Below are positions 14,907-28,502 of a stretch of 39,627 nt of DNA, piece by piece (position 1 is the first letter of the stretch; each line of letters opens with the position of its first letter). The stretch spans positions 5,172 through 44,798 of the forward strand of contig CAMYOJ010000022.1 of assembly GCA_947259985.1 (NCBI GenBank), written 5' to 3'. The stretch is from an uncultured Woeseiaceae bacterium. GTDB taxonomy: Bacteria > Pseudomonadota > Gammaproteobacteria > Steroidobacterales > Woeseiaceae. The notes beneath the pieces were generated by a model that did no database searches, had not been told where the DNA came from, and saw nothing but the letters and a program-made list of their open reading frames with translations. Position numbers and translations under genes: made by a program.

Positions 14907-16424
14907 CTAGTCTTCACGTGTGACGCGGAGCACTTCCTCGAGGGTAGTGGTGCCGTTCAGTACCTGGCGTCGACCATCGGCACGGATGCTGGGGCTCGTC
15001 TTGCGGGCATGCCGGTCGAATTCCTGTTCGCTGACGCCGCCGTGGATCATTTCGCGCATCTCGTCATCGACCGTGATGAGTTCGTAGATGCCGGTACGCC
15101 CGAGAAAACCGCCGTTGGCGCCGTCACCCGGGTGGTACAGGGTCGGCGGATTGGCGGGATCGGCGCCCAGCAGATTGCACTCGTATTCGCGTGCCGTGTA
15201 AGGGATCTTGGTCTCATCGTCGAGAACGCGAACGAGGCGTTGAGCGAGCACGCCCAGCAGGCTCGACGACAACAGGAAGGGTTCGACACCCATGTCCCTG
15301 AGCCGTGTGACGGCACCAGACGCCGTGTTCGTATGTAAGGTCGACAGCACGAGGTGGCCCGTCAAACTGGCCTGTACGGCGATTTCCGCGGTTTCGAGGT
15401 CGCGGATCTCGCCGACCATCACAACGTCCGGGTCCTGGCGCAGAATGGCACGCAGCCCGCGCGCGAAGGTCATTTCCACTTTCGTATTGACCTGCGACTG
15501 TCCGATGCCGTCGATGAAGTACTCGATCGGGTCCTCCACAGTCATGATATTGCGCGTGTTGTCGTTGATTCGTTCGAGCGCTGCGTAGAGGGTCGTCGTC
15601 TTACCAGACCCCGTCGGTCCCGTAACGAGGATGATGCCATGCGGCTTGTGGATCAGCTCATCCATCGATTTCTGCGTGTTCGGGTCCATGCCGAGCGCGC
15701 CAAGCTCGAGCCGCCCGGCCTGTTTGTCCAGGAGGCGCAGAACGACGCGCTCGCCGTGCCCTGATGGTAGCGTCGATACGCGAACGTCGACCGCGCGTCC
15801 GGCAATTCGCAGCGATATTCGCCCGTCCTGCGGAAGGCGCTTCTCGGCAATGTCGAGCTTCGACATGACCTTAACGCGCGAGACCACGAGTGGAGCAAGT
15901 GCACGGCGCGTCTGCAGTACCTCCCTCAGTACGCCATCGACCCGGAAACGAACACCCAGGCGGTTTTCATACGGTTCGATGTGCACGTCCGACGCGTTTT
16001 CCTTGATAGCCTCGGTCAGCACGGCATTGATAAAGCGAATAATCGGCGCGTCATCGTCGCTTTCGAGCAGGTCGGACGGTTCCTGCAGTTCCTGCGCGAC
16101 CTGGTTGAGATCGAAGTCCTCGTCCAGACCGTCGACCATTTGCGCTGCTTTCGTGCTGTCCTGTTCGTAAGACTCCTGCAGCAACCTGTCGAATGCTTCC
16201 GCCGAGACCCGTGACATTTTGAGCGGGACACCGGCGAAACGCCGCGCTTCGGCGAAGCTGAGCGGCGAGGCGCCGTCCCGATAGACGGCGGCGGCCGATG
16301 TCGGCGAAAATTCGCGAATCAGAATGCCGTGGCGCTTCGCAAAAGAAAACGGCAGTACCCGATGTTGAGACAAAACCTCGGGCTCTGCGGGCTCTTCCAA
16401 TACAATTTCCTGCTCGGCTTCCAT
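14907..16424 (-). CDS. gspE: Type II secretion ATPase GspE (lacking the tetracysteine zinc motif)
   Basis: Cytoplasmic AAA-like ATPase that powers pseudopilus assembly. The 505 residues include an N1E domain, the Walker A motif GPTGSGKT at 269-276, the Asp box (TVEDPIEY), Walker B ([12 protein letters not shown]) and the His box ([12 protein letters not shown]). The odd part is the C-terminal C-module: GspE normally has two CxxC pairs binding zinc, but here residues 402-405 read DDET and residues 432-435 read PGDG, and the only Cys nearby is Cys416. The rest, including GRTGIYEL and the C-terminal EEVLRVT, is normal, so the gene looks functional. It starts 11 bases after gspD. Confidence 0.95.
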   Translation of the reverse strand: MEAEQEIVLEEPAEPEVLSQHRVLPFSFAKRHGILIREFSPTSAAAVYRDGASPLSFAEARRFAGVPLKMSRVSAEAFDRLLQESYEQDSTKAAQMVDGLDEDFDLNQVAQELQEPSDLLESDDDAPIIRFINAVLTEAIKENASDVHIEPYENRLGVRFRVDGVLREVLQTRRALAPLVVSRVKVMSKLDIAEKRLPQDGRISLRIAGRAVDVRVSTLPSGHGERVVLRLLDKQAGRLELGALGMDPNTQKSMDELIHKPHGIILVTGPTGSGKTTTLYAALERINDNTRNIMTVEDPIEYFIDGIGQSQVNTKVEMTFARGLRAILRQDPDVVMVGEIRDLETAEIAVQASLTGHLVLSTLHTNTASGAVTRLRDMGVEPFLLSSSLLGVLAQRLVRVLDDETKIPYTAREYECNLLGADPANPPTLYHPGDGANGGFLGRTGIYELITVDDEMREMIHGGVSEQEFDRHARKTSPSIRADGRRQVLNGTTTLEEVLRVTRED

Positions 16425-16435
16425 TTGTCTGGTGC

Positions 16436-18421
16436 TTACTCCTCGCTATCCTCGGCCCGGGGTTTGGAGCGGTCGGCCTCCTCGAACGGCGGCAACGAGA
16501 AATGATCTTCCTTGGGCATCAGTTGCACGCCTTCGCCCTCGCTCTGCCTGAGTACGTTGCGGATGTAGTTGTACTTGGAATTCGTCTCGCTCGTCACCGT
16601 GGCCGCATCGCGCAGGATCTTCGGGCGGATGAACACCATCAGGTTGGTCTTCACTTTGTCGGTCGCGCGAGTGCGGAACAACGCGCCGAGCCCAGGAATG
16701 CTGCCGAGTATGGGTACACGCTGGTCGCTTTCGCGCAGCACGTCCTCGAGCAGTCCGCCAAGCACCAGGATCTGGCCGTCATCGACGATGACCGTCGTCT
16801 CGATGATTCGCTCGTTGGTGATCAGGTCGACCGCGCCTTCGGCCGACTGCGCGATATTGGATATCTCCTGATTGATCTTGAGCAGTAACGAGTCGCCTTC
16901 GTTAATCTGCGGCGTGATCGTGAGTTTGACACCGACCTGCTCACGATTGATTGTCTGGAACGGGTTGACGGCACCGCCGGTACTACCCGTGTTGGAATAT
17001 GATCCCGTCACGAACGGAACTTCCTGGCCGACGTTGAGGCTGGCCTCCTCGTTGTCGGTTGTGACGATCGAAGGCGTCGATATGATGTTGGTGTCCGCGG
17101 CTCCCTCGAGGGCGCGCAGAATGGCTGCAAAACTGAGGCCGGTGTCGCTGATACGTCCAACGCCCACGGTCATACCCGTGCCGATCAGGCCCCCGGGATC
17201 GGTCGCACCATCGCCTGCCGCAGCGCCGGCGAGCTGGACAACGCCGGGGCCCGAATCGGGGAAGTTCGTCACAGCAATCGGTGTATTGGACCCATCTTCG
17301 TCGCGGATTGCCCATGTAACGCCCAGCTCGGCGGTCTTGTCGGCAATGACTTCGACGATGATGACTTCGAGCAGCACCTGGGCGCGACGAATATCGAGTT
17401 TGTCCACGATCTGCATGAGCGAGCGCATCATCTTCGGTGGTGCATTGACGACAATGGCATTGGTCTGGGTGTCAGACCACACGCTTACCTGGTTGGTTGC
17501 CGCACCGGCGGCTCCACCGGGGGCCGCCGCCGCTCCCTGGGCCTGGCCGGAAAAATGCTGCTGCAGCTTGGTCGCCAGTTCCTCGGCATCGGCATAGCGC
17601 AGATATCGAACCTGGGTATCCCCACCTTCCTCGAGAGGCGTATCGAGATGCGCGATCAGTGTACGCAGCCGCAGTCGGTCCGACTTGTCGCCACCAATCA
17701 GCACACTGTTGGTGCGAGCGTCGGCAACCAGGGCCGTCGTTACCGGCACACCGTCTGAGCGCGCCGTCTGCGTCAGCGCCGTCATAATGCGCACGATTTC
17801 GGCGGCGGATGCATGCTCTAGCGGCACCACCTCGATGTCTTCGTCACTGGCCTGGTCGATCCGGCGAATGATATTAACCATGCGCGCGACATTGGCGGCG
17901 CGGTCCGAAATGATCAGCATATTGGATCCCGCGTGCGCGACGAGGTGACCGTATTGCGGTATCAACGGACGCAGGATCGGGACGAGTTGTGTGGCGCCAA
18001 CATTACGAACCTGGATCACCTGCGTCGCCAGGTCGTCCGGACCCGCCGCGTTGCCGGTACCGATCGGTCCGGCGAACTGGCGTGCCGTCGCGTCTGGGAT
18101 GATCTTGATGAGATCGCCGCTCTGGATTGCGACGTAACCGTGCACCTGCAGGATTGAAAGGAATGCCTCGTAGAATGCATCGGGCGACATCGGTGTTGAA
18201 GACAGCAGGGTCACCTTGCCGGTAACGCGCGGATCGAGAATGAAGTTCTTCCCGGTTACTTCACTAACGGCCTCGACCACCTTGCGGATATCGGCATCTT
18301 TGTAATTCAGTGAGACGTTTTGCTGCTGCTGTGCCGAGGCGAGGGTTGCGAAGCACAGGGCGACAGCCGCCAGCAACATTCGGAGGGAGCCTGGTTTGAG
18401 GCGCTGCTTTCTTATCATCAT
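16436..18421 (-). CDS. gspD: Type II secretion outer-membrane secretin GspD
   Basis: Forms the outer-membrane channel of the T2SS. A signal peptide ([16 protein letters not shown]) precedes the N0 domain ([20 protein letters not shown]), the N1-N3 repeats with [10 protein letters not shown] and TNSVLIGG, a Gly/Ala-rich linker in N3 ([14 protein letters not shown]), and the C-domain with [11 protein letters not shown] and [15 protein letters not shown]. The 661-residue length is normal. The C-terminal acidic tail may correspond to the S domain that binds a pilotin. The start overlaps the gspC stop (ATGA at 18418-18421). The mature N-terminus begins with a run of four Gln. Confidence 0.95.
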   Translation of the reverse strand: MMIRKQRLKPGSLRMLLAAVALCFATLASAQQQQNVSLNYKDADIRKVVEAVSEVTGKNFILDPRVTGKVTLLSSTPMSPDAFYEAFLSILQVHGYVAIQSGDLIKIIPDATARQFAGPIGTGNAAGPDDLATQVIQVRNVGATQLVPILRPLIPQYGHLVAHAGSNMLIISDRAANVARMVNIIRRIDQASDEDIEVVPLEHASAAEIVRIMTALTQTARSDGVPVTTALVADARTNSVLIGGDKSDRLRLRTLIAHLDTPLEEGGDTQVRYLRYADAEELATKLQQHFSGQAQGAAAAPGGAAGAATNQVSVWSDTQTNAIVVNAPPKMMRSLMQIVDKLDIRRAQVLLEVIIVEVIADKTAELGVTWAIRDEDGSNTPIAVTNFPDSGPGVVQLAGAAAGDGATDPGGLIGTGMTVGVGRISDTGLSFAAILRALEGAADTNIISTPSIVTTDNEEASLNVGQEVPFVTGSYSNTGSTGGAVNPFQTINREQVGVKLTITPQINEGDSLLLKINQEISNIAQSAEGAVDLITNERIIETTVIVDDGQILVLGGLLEDVLRESDQRVPILGSIPGLGALFRTRATDKVKTNLMVFIRPKILRDAATVTSETNSKYNYIRNVLRQSEGEGVQLMPKEDHFSLPPFEEADRSKPRAEDSEE

Positions 18422-19350
18422 TTTGTTTGCTCGCCGCCGAGGTCGAGTTGACTCGTTTTCAATACAATAGTCTCGGGCTGTCCGTTGCGCTCGACCGTAA
18501 CGCTTACCTGATCGGCCGTTCCAAGAGACTGGAAGACCTGCATGGCCTGGGTCGGGTCGTTCAACGCCTGCCCGTCAATGTCCTTGATCAGATCGCCTGG
18601 CCTCAGGCCAAGCGCCGCAAACTGCTGTCGATTACGGCCAGGGTAGACGCGATAGCCAACCTGCTTGCCATCCGAAAAATACGGAGTCGGTCGAATCACG
18701 TCGGCGAGGTTGGACAGGTTGTTGGAAACGACGGACTGGATGCTGTTGCGTGGTGCCTGGCGCGTGGCGGCCGTAGTGCGGCGCACCGAGTTGGGCTGAC
18801 TCTCTGGAAACTCTTTCGGCAGTTTGAGGTTCGTCAACTTGCCATTCTCGTTGAGGACGACGCGGTCGGGGTAAACGGCGTGCAGCTTGGCGCTGGATCC
18901 GATCTGCTCGTCGACTGCGTAGACTTTTTCCTCGTTGTTGCCGTCGGCGATGATGGCAACCGAAAACTCGGGCCGCGCCGACGCGACGGTGCCTTTGAGT
19001 GACAGATTCGTCAGTCGAGTCTCCTCCAGGTTTTCGTCGGCCGTCGGTTGCACCGCCGCAGCCGGTACCTCCTCCTGATCGGCCACGCCGAACATATGCG
19101 CGTCGGCGATCGCAGTGACATCCGTAACCGTAGACGATTGCACGCTGCCAGGGGTCGCCGAGACGGGCACGGGCACGTTGTCGCCGACGGCCGGTCCGGG
19201 CACCAGCAGCCAGATGATCTTCGCGATCTGCCAGCCAATCGCGATGACCAGCAGCAGGCTGATCCACGGCGGCAGCAGCCGGTTTATCGCGGACAGGGCG
19301 ATGCCGCTGTCGACGTTGGAAAAATCGGACCAATTGGCTCTGCTGATCAT
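18418..19350 (-). CDS. gspC: Type II secretion inner-membrane protein GspC
   Basis: Links the inner-membrane platform to the secretin and helps select substrates. One membrane helix (PPWISLLLVIAIGWQIAKII) is followed by a periplasmic HR domain (LTNLSLKGTVASARPEFSVA) and a C-terminal PDZ domain (LGLRPGDLIKDIDGQALNDP). The start is set at the ATG at 19350 (MISRANWSDF); a GTG at 19380 would add ten residues. It is first in the gspC-D-E-F operon and is divergent from clpS across an AT-rich gap (19381-19562), which must contain its promoter. Confidence 0.92.
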   Translation of the reverse strand: MISRANWSDFSNVDSGIALSAINRLLPPWISLLLVIAIGWQIAKIIWLLVPGPAVGDNVPVPVSATPGSVQSSTVTDVTAIADAHMFGVADQEEVPAAAVQPTADENLEETRLTNLSLKGTVASARPEFSVAIIADGNNEEKVYAVDEQIGSSAKLHAVYPDRVVLNENGKLTNLKLPKEFPESQPNSVRRTTAATRQAPRNSIQSVVSNNLSNLADVIRPTPYFSDGKQVGYRVYPGRNRQQFAALGLRPGDLIKDIDGQALNDPTQAMQVFQSLGTADQVSVTVERNGQPETIVLKTSQLDLGGEQTK

Positions 19351-19444
19351 GTCTTGCCTGAACTCGCTGTGTACCTGCACTTCATTACTAACGCAATTAC
19401 CGCATGATACGGGTTAAAGCGAAAAATACCCTATTTTGCAATGA

Positions 19445-19474
19445 TATACACGCATTAACAGGCCCATATATAAT
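19445..19474 (+). promoter_or_regulatory. Candidate clpS promoter
   Basis: A perfect TATAAT at 19469-19474 lies in an AT-rich stretch, with TATACA (4 of 6 matches to the -35 consensus) 18 bases upstream at 19445-19450. It would give a leader of about 80 bases before the clpS ATG. The -35 box is weak, so this is tentative. Confidence 0.38.
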
Positions 19475-19562
19475 AATCTGCCTTAAGGCCCGATATTGAA
19501 ATTTCGGTCGATGGCCGCAAATCGGTTTATCGACGATGTGGCGCGCGGAAAGCCGGCTAGCG

Positions 19563-19892
19563 ATGAGTGAAAAGCGACCCCAAGAACAGCATCATGACAA
19601 TCACGATCTGGCGGTTGAGGAGGCGCGACCGAAACTCAAGCAACCGCCGCTTTTCCGGGTCGTATTGATCAATGACGACTTTACGCCGATGGAGTTCGTT
19701 GTGGATATCCTCGAGACGATCTTCGGCATGGAGCGCACGCGCGCGACGCAGGTCATGCTGGAGGTACACACCAAGGGCAAAGGTGTCTGCGGGGTGTACA
19801 ATTTCGAAATCGCGGAAACCAAGGTGGCGCAGGTTATGGGCATCGCGAAGCAACATCAGCACCCATTACTCTGCACCATGGAAGAAACCTGA
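19563..19892 (+). CDS. clpS: ATP-dependent Clp protease adaptor ClpS
   Basis: Delivers proteins with destabilising N-terminal residues (Leu, Phe, Trp, Tyr) to ClpAP. The core [20 protein letters not shown] has the NDD...T..FV motif that forms the N-degron pocket, and [20 protein letters not shown] is the second half of the domain. The protein is 109 residues with a flexible charged N-terminal tail needed for ClpA engagement. The start at the ATG at 19563 is preferred to the in-frame ATG at 19536, which would add nine residues unlike the family. The clpA gene follows after 20 bases. Confidence 0.95.
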   Translation: MSEKRPQEQHHDNHDLAVEEARPKLKQPPLFRVVLINDDFTPMEFVVDILETIFGMERTRATQVMLEVHTKGKGVCGVYNFEIAETKVAQVMGIAKQHQHPLLCTMEET

Positions 19893-19912
19893 TCCTGTGA
19901 AAAGGCAATCGT

Positions 19913-22186
19913 ATGCTCAGTAGCGAGCTTGAATTTTGTTTGAATGAGGCATTTCAGCGTGCCCGCGATCACCGCCATGAGTTCATGACGGTCGAGCACC
20001 TGCTGTTCGCAATACTCGATGTACCGAAGGTGCATGAGATCCTCAAGGCCTGCAACGCCAATATTCCGGAGCTGCGTCGCCAGCTGACCGAATGCATCGA
20101 GGAGCAGACGCCATTGCTCGCCGATGAAGACGAGACCGAGGTGCAGCCGACGCTGGGTTTCCAGCGGGTTCTGCAGCGCGCCGTGTTCCACGTGCAATCG
20201 AGCGGCAAGAAGGAAGTCACGGGCAGCAACGTGCTGGTTGCGATTTTCAGCGAGAAGCAATCGCAGGCTGTGTATTTCCTGAATCTTCAGGACATCACGA
20301 GACTCGACGTCGTCAATTTCATTTCCCATGGCATGCCGCAGGTGCCGGGCGAGGGCGCCGATAGCGAGGGCGAAACCCAGCTCGATTCGGAATCCGAGGC
20401 CGAAGCCTCGCCGCTCGAACAGTACGCATCGAACCTCAATGAGCTGGCCATCAAGGGCAAAATCGATCCGCTGATTGGCAGGGAACTGGAAATCGAGCGT
20501 ACCGTGCAGATCCTCTGTCGCCGCCGCAAGAACAACCCGCTTTACGTCGGCGAAGCCGGCGTTGGCAAGACCGCTCTGGCCGAGGGGCTTGCCCGCATGA
20601 TTACTGAGGAGCGCGTACCCGAAGTGCTGCGCGACAGCACGATCTATGCGCTCGATATGGGTACGCTGATCGCCGGCACCAAGTATCGCGGCGATTTCGA
20701 AAAAAGACTCAAGGGCGTCATCGCAGAGATTCGCGAGGATCCGGGCGCAATCCTGTTTATCGACGAAATTCACACGGTAATCGGCGCGGGAGCGGCGTCG
20801 GGTGGCGTCATGGACGCGAGCAACCTGATCAAGCCCGTGCTGGCCAATGGCGAAATTCGCTGCATCGGGTCGACGACTTATGCCGAGTATCGCGGCATCT
20901 TCGAGAAAGACCATGCGCTGGCGCGACGTTTTCAGAAGATCGACGTGCCCGAGCCGAGCATTGAAGAAACCGTCGCGATTCTCAACGGGCTGAAATCGCG
21001 TTTCGAAGAGCATCACGGCATTCATTACGACAATGAAGCCCTCGAGGCCGCCGTGGAACTCTCCGCGCGGCACATCAATGATCGTCATCTGCCGGACAAG
21101 GCTATCGATGTCATGGACGAAGCGGGCGCCAATCTGCGCCTGAGGCCAGTCGCCGAGCGTGGTGACCGCGTAACGGTGGAAATGGTCGAGAACATTGTCG
21201 CCAAGATGGCACGTATCCCGGCGAAAAGTGTCTCCGCTTCGGACCGCGACGCGCTGCGTACGCTCGAGCGCGACCTGAAGCTGACGATTTTCGGCCAGGA
21301 CCGGGCGATCGAGGCGCTGGGCAGCGCCATCAAGATGTCTCGCTCCGGGCTCCGGGAAGAGGAAAAACCGATCGGTGCCTTCCTGTTTGCCGGCCCGACC
21401 GGCGTTGGTAAGACAGAAGTCACGCGGCAGCTGGCGATGCTGATGGGCGTCGAGCTGATTCGCTTCGACATGTCCGAGTACATGGAGCGCCATACGGTGT
21501 CGAGACTGATCGGCGCGCCGCCGGGCTATGTCGGTTTCGACCAGGGCGGCCTGCTTACCGAGGCGGTTACCAAGAACCCGCACGCCGTGGTGTTGCTGGA
21601 CGAAATCGAAAAGGCGCACCCCGAAGTATTCAATCTGCTGCTGCAGGTCATGGATCATGGCACGCTGACCGACAACAACGGGCGCAAGGCGGATTTCCGC
21701 AACGTGATCCTTGTCATGACGACCAACGCGGGAGCCGAGGAGATGAGTCGTGCGTCAATCGGATTCACGCAGCAGGATCACAGCAAAGACGGCATGGAGA
21801 TCATCAAGAAGCGCTTTACGCCGGAATTCCGTAACCGCCTCGACACGATCATCCAGTTCGCGCCGCTCGATATCGATTCGATCAAGCGGGTCGTCGACAA
21901 ACTTGTCGTTGAGCTCGAGGCCAAACTGGGCAACAACGATGTCACGCTGGAACTTGACGACGAAGCGCGTGAGTGGATTGCCTCGCGTGGTTATGACCCG
22001 AAGATGGGCGCGCGGCCAATGGCCAGGGTCATCCAGGAGCAGATCAAACGACCGCTGGCCGAGGAACTGCTATTCGGCAGTCTTGCGGACGGTGGGCATG
22101 TGAAGATTTCGGTGGGTGCAGATGGCAATCTGCAGTTGAACGCCGAGCCGGTACTCAAGGAGCTCGAGCACCTGCCGGAGAGCTAA
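19913..22186 (+). CDS. clpA: ClpA, ATPase subunit of the ClpAP protease
   Basis: Hexameric AAA+ unfoldase that feeds substrates to ClpP. An N-terminal Clp repeat domain (1-140) binds ClpS. Walker A of D1 is GEAGVGKT at 213-220, and the D2 Walker A is GPTGVGKT at about residue 490. [14 protein letters not shown] is the D2 Walker B region. The 757-residue length matches E. coli ClpA (758). It is co-transcribed with clpS. The stop shares bases with the stop of the convergent infA gene (CTAA at 22183-22186). clpP is not in the window. Confidence 0.97.
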   Translation: MLSSELEFCLNEAFQRARDHRHEFMTVEHLLFAILDVPKVHEILKACNANIPELRRQLTECIEEQTPLLADEDETEVQPTLGFQRVLQRAVFHVQSSGKKEVTGSNVLVAIFSEKQSQAVYFLNLQDITRLDVVNFISHGMPQVPGEGADSEGETQLDSESEAEASPLEQYASNLNELAIKGKIDPLIGRELEIERTVQILCRRRKNNPLYVGEAGVGKTALAEGLARMITEERVPEVLRDSTIYALDMGTLIAGTKYRGDFEKRLKGVIAEIREDPGAILFIDEIHTVIGAGAASGGVMDASNLIKPVLANGEIRCIGSTTYAEYRGIFEKDHALARRFQKIDVPEPSIEETVAILNGLKSRFEEHHGIHYDNEALEAAVELSARHINDRHLPDKAIDVMDEAGANLRLRPVAERGDRVTVEMVENIVAKMARIPAKSVSASDRDALRTLERDLKLTIFGQDRAIEALGSAIKMSRSGLREEEKPIGAFLFAGPTGVGKTEVTRQLAMLMGVELIRFDMSEYMERHTVSRLIGAPPGYVGFDQGGLLTEAVTKNPHAVVLLDEIEKAHPEVFNLLLQVMDHGTLTDNNGRKADFRNVILVMTTNAGAEEMSRASIGFTQQDHSKDGMEIIKKRFTPEFRNRLDTIIQFAPLDIDSIKRVVDKLVVELEAKLGNNDVTLELDDEAREWIASRGYDPKMGARPMARVIQEQIKRPLAEELLFGSLADGGHVKISVGADGNLQLNAEPVLKELEHLPES

Positions 22187-22401
22187 CGGCCGCGGTAGAC
22201 GATACGTCCTTTGCTCAGGTCATAGGGTGTTAGTTCGACCGTAACGCTGTCGCCGGTCAGTATGCGAATGTAGTTCTTGCGCATTTTTCCCGAGATATGC
22301 GCAGTCACGATATGACCGTTCTCGAGCTCAACGCGAAAAGTCGTATTGGGCAGCGTCTCTGTAACGACGCCTTCCATCTGAATGGCTTCTTCTTTCGCCA
22401 A
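22183..22401 (-). CDS. infA: Translation initiation factor IF-1
   Basis: Binds the ribosomal A site during initiation and assists IF-2 and IF-3. The 72-residue OB-fold protein is nearly canonical ([20 protein letters not shown], ending [13 protein letters not shown] with GRIVYRGR). The reading frame places a TTG (22399-22401) exactly where the family initiates; the nearest in-frame ATG, at 22461, would add 20 residues without family resemblance. A UUG start is therefore the best call and is unusual for this gene. The Shine-Dalgarno sequence is weak (GAGAG). It lies 72 bases after aat in the same direction and overlaps clpA tail to tail. Confidence 0.95.
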   Translation of the reverse strand: MAKEEAIQMEGVVTETLPNTTFRVELENGHIVTAHISGKMRKNYIRILTGDSVTVELTPYDLSKGRIVYRGR

Positions 22402-22473
22402 GGGTTTCTCTCTGCTGCTAAAAGGCTCGCGAATTGTGCAGAAACGGCTCTCGTATTGCAACGCAATAGTGGC

Positions 22474-23202
22474 TCATTCCGCCAATAACTCAGCTGGGGA
22501 TACGGGGCCGGACGGCCAGTTTTCAAACCGTCGGACGGGCTGACACAGTGGTTCCATGATGCTCAGAAACTCGCTCCGCGGAAGCACCGTCGCGCCGAGA
22601 CTCACAAGGTGGCTCGACAGGACCTGGCAGTCCAGCAGGCCGAAGTCGCCGTTGTCCATGCGGCGGGCGAGGGAGAGCAGTGCAATTTTGGACGCATTCG
22701 GCTCTGCACTCCACATGGACTCGCCGAAAAACACGCGGCCAATAGCGATCCCGTAAAGACCACCGACCAGCTGGTCACCGCGCCAGACCTCGACGGAATG
22801 TGCCCATCCTTCCTCGTGCAGCCGCCGGTAGGCCCGGGCCATGTCGGTCGTTATCCAGGTTCCCTGCTGCGAACGCCGCGGCCCCGCACAGGCTCGTATT
22901 ACATCGCCGAATGCCGTGTTAAAGCGCAGGATATCCTGCGATCGCCTTATGTAGCGCCGGGTGCGGCGTGACAGGTGAAAGTCGCCGGGCCTCAGCACGC
23001 AACGTGGATCGGGCGACCACCACAGAAGCGGTTGCCCTTCGTCGTACCAGGGAAAAATGCCTTTGCGATAGGCATACAGCAAGCGCTCGCTGCTGAGGTC
23101 GCCACCCGCGGCAAGCAGTCCGTCCGGCTCATTCAGGGCCGCTTCGACTGGCGGAAAAGCGTCTGCAGGATCGCCCGGGCCGAGCCAGGTTATGCGGCTC
23201 AT
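22474..23202 (-). CDS. aat: Leucyl/phenylalanyl-tRNA-protein transferase
   Basis: Adds Leu or Phe from aminoacyl-tRNA to proteins that start with Lys or Arg, producing N-degrons for ClpS-ClpA. Family blocks are GLLAAGGDLSSERLLYAYRK, GIFPWYDEGQPLLWWSPDPR, GTWITTDMARAYRRLHEEGW and VFFGESMWSAEPNASKIALL. The 242-residue length is normal. It overlaps the end of the upstream gene by one base. The gene lies next to clpS-clpA, so the tagging enzyme and the recognition machinery are neighbours in convergent operons. Confidence 0.96.
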   Translation of the reverse strand: MSRITWLGPGDPADAFPPVEAALNEPDGLLAAGGDLSSERLLYAYRKGIFPWYDEGQPLLWWSPDPRCVLRPGDFHLSRRTRRYIRRSQDILRFNTAFGDVIRACAGPRRSQQGTWITTDMARAYRRLHEEGWAHSVEVWRGDQLVGGLYGIAIGRVFFGESMWSAEPNASKIALLSLARRMDNGDFGLLDCQVLSSHLVSLGATVLPRSEFLSIMEPLCQPVRRFENWPSGPVSPAELLAE

Positions 23203-24350
23203 TACCCGTCCTCCTTGGCTTTGTAGGGGGTGCGTGAATCGACTGCGTCCATGTAGCGATCGATATGCCGCGCCTCTTCATCGAGATAACGGCTGACGGC
23301 ATCCGCAAACTCCGGGTGTGCGAGCCAGTGGGCCGACCACGTCGTTTCAGGGGCAAAGCCGCGACTGATCTTGTGCTCGCCCTGCGTGCCGGGCTCGAAT
23401 AACTGCTTTCCCGTTTCTATGCAGTAATCGATGCCTTGGTAATAGCAGGTTTCGAAATGCAATGCGTCGTAGTGACCATCTGCGCCCCAGTAGCGCCCGT
23501 AAAGAACCTCGTCGCTCTCGAAAAATACGGCGGTGGCGATGGTTTGCTGGTCCTTCTCGGCGAGGATCACGAGGAGGTTATCGGGGAGGGCCGCACCGAG
23601 GGCGATGAAAAAGGCTTCGTTGAAGTAAGGTAGCGAGCCTCTTTGCATGAACGTATGACTGATCAGTGTGTACACGATTGACCAGTCAGCCTCGGTCATG
23701 TCTCCGCCCCTGATCCTGCGGAACGTGATCCCGTGTTCCTCTACGCGGCGCCGATCGCGCTTCGCTTTCTTGCGTTTGGCAGCCGTGAAGGTCGCGAGGA
23801 AATCGTCGAAAGTGGCGTAGTCACGGTTGTGCCAGTGAAACTGGCAGTCTTTCCGGACAAGCAAGCCGGCCGACTCCAGCAGCGGGATTTCATCGGCTGC
23901 CGGGAACAGCACGTGAAACGAGGAGCAGTCGGTGTCGACGGCGAGTTTGATGGCAGCGTGAAGCAGCCCGTTGGCAGCCTCTGAGTCATTGACGTCGGCC
24001 AACAGCATCTTGCGGCAGGGCGCCGGCGTAAACGGAATTGCCGAAACCAGCTTCGGGTAGTACTGCAGCCCCGCCTGGTTGTAAGCGTTTGCCCAGGCCC
24101 AGTCGAAGACAAATTCTCCCCAGGAATGGCTCTTCTCGTAAAGTGGCATAGCGGCGCGCAGTGCGCCCGGCTCGCCGATCGTAAGGTGTCGGGGCGTCCA
24201 GCCGCTCACCTCGCTGACGCAACCGGTTTCCTCGGCGAGGCTCAGGAATTCGTGTCGCAGGAACGGGTAGCGGTCACCGCAGAGGCGGTTCCAGTCGCGT
24301 GCCGCAATGCCGGCAAGACTGTCGTGAACGGTGACCTGCATCAGGGCCAC
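23202..24350 (-). CDS. GNAT/FemAB-like protein of the DUF482 family
   Basis: The 382-residue protein belongs to the DUF482 group, which has a double GNAT (FemAB-like) acyltransferase fold and is often annotated as a peptidogalycan or GNAT protein. The substrate is not known. Recognisable blocks are PFLRHEFLSLAEETGCVSEV, WGEFVFDWAWANAY, KRKKAKRDRRRV, and GRYWGADGHYDALHFETCYY followed by QGIDYCIETG and FEPGTQGEHKISRGF. The listed start is a GTG; an ATG at 24341 (MQVTVHDS) is equally possible and shortens it by three residues. It lies 6 bases after trxB and overlaps aat by one base. Confidence 0.85.
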   Translation of the reverse strand: MALMQVTVHDSLAGIAARDWNRLCGDRYPFLRHEFLSLAEETGCVSEVSGWTPRHLTIGEPGALRAAMPLYEKSHSWGEFVFDWAWANAYNQAGLQYYPKLVSAIPFTPAPCRKMLLADVNDSEAANGLLHAAIKLAVDTDCSSFHVLFPAADEIPLLESAGLLVRKDCQFHWHNRDYATFDDFLATFTAAKRKKAKRDRRRVEEHGITFRRIRGGDMTEADWSIVYTLISHTFMQRGSLPYFNEAFFIALGAALPDNLLVILAEKDQQTIATAVFFESDEVLYGRYWGADGHYDALHFETCYYQGIDYCIETGKQLFEPGTQGEHKISRGFAPETTWSAHWLAHPEFADAVSRYLDEEARHIDRYMDAVDSRTPYKAKEDG

Positions 24351-24356
24351 CAGGGT

Positions 24357-27813
<3,457 letters not shown>

Positions 27814-27842
27814 TGACGCACGTACGAGCCAGGGAACGGTTT

Positions 27843-28502
27843 ATGAGGATCGCGATTTATTCATTGTTGCTGCTGATAAGTGGTGTGCAGACTGCGCTTG
27901 CGCAGGCGACGATCGACGACGCCGGCGAGAAGCTCGTCAAGGATTTCGTCACCGACGTCATCACGCTGCAGGGCCGATTCGAGCAATCGCTTGTCGACGC
28001 TAAAGGTGCAGTCGTCGAGGTCTCGAGTGGCACGCTCGAAATCGAGAGGCCGACGAAGTTCCGTTGGACCTATTTCGATCCCTACGAACAATGGCTGGTG
28101 GCCGACGGCCTGAATATCTGGAGCTACGACGTCGACCTCGCGCAGGTCACGGTCAAGCCGCAGGCGAAAGCTCTCTCCAATACGCCGGCGTTGTTGCTGG
28201 GCGGGGGCAGCGAGGCGCTGCAACAGTTTCGCTTCGATGGCAGCATGATCGAAAACGGAACGACCTGGGTACGCATGCTGCCTGTTGACGACTCCAGCGG
28301 TTTCAACCGCCTCGAGCTCGGTTTCTTCGATGGCCAGCTCAGCCGCATGGTGTTCTTCGACAACCTCGAGCAGACGACCCTGGTCGCGCTGTACGACGTT
28401 GTCGTCAACGAACCGATCGATGCGCTGCAATTTGAATTCGTGGTGCCCGATGACGCCGACCTGGTCGGCGTCCCGCTGGCTGCCGGCGACACGGTTCCGT
28501 AG
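27843..28502 (+). CDS. lolA: Outer-membrane lipoprotein carrier LolA
   Basis: Periplasmic chaperone that takes lipoproteins from LolCDE to LolB. A signal peptide (MRIAIYSLLLLISGVQTALA) is followed by the LolA beta-barrel with LQGRFEQSLVDAKGAVVEVS, SGTLEIERPTKFRWTYFDPY and EQWLVADGLNIWSYDVDLAQ. The start at the ATG at 27843 is supported by AGGGAA upstream; an in-frame ATG at 27810 would add 11 residues. The order ftsK-lolA-rarA-serS is conserved from E. coli. The following vanZ-like gene begins at the next base. Confidence 0.95.
   Translation: MRIAIYSLLLLISGVQTALAQATIDDAGEKLVKDFVTDVITLQGRFEQSLVDAKGAVVEVSSGTLEIERPTKFRWTYFDPYEQWLVADGLNIWSYDVDLAQVTVKPQAKALSNTPALLLGGGSEALQQFRFDGSMIENGTTWVRMLPVDDSSGFNRLELGFFDGQLSRMVFFDNLEQTTLVALYDVVVNEPIDALQFEFVVPDDADLVGVPLAAGDTVP

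Noticed and set aside
19856..21658. 600-codon open frame antisense to clpA
   Set aside because: Same cause: a codon-bias shadow of a well-conserved gene, with no recognisable domain or ribosome binding site.
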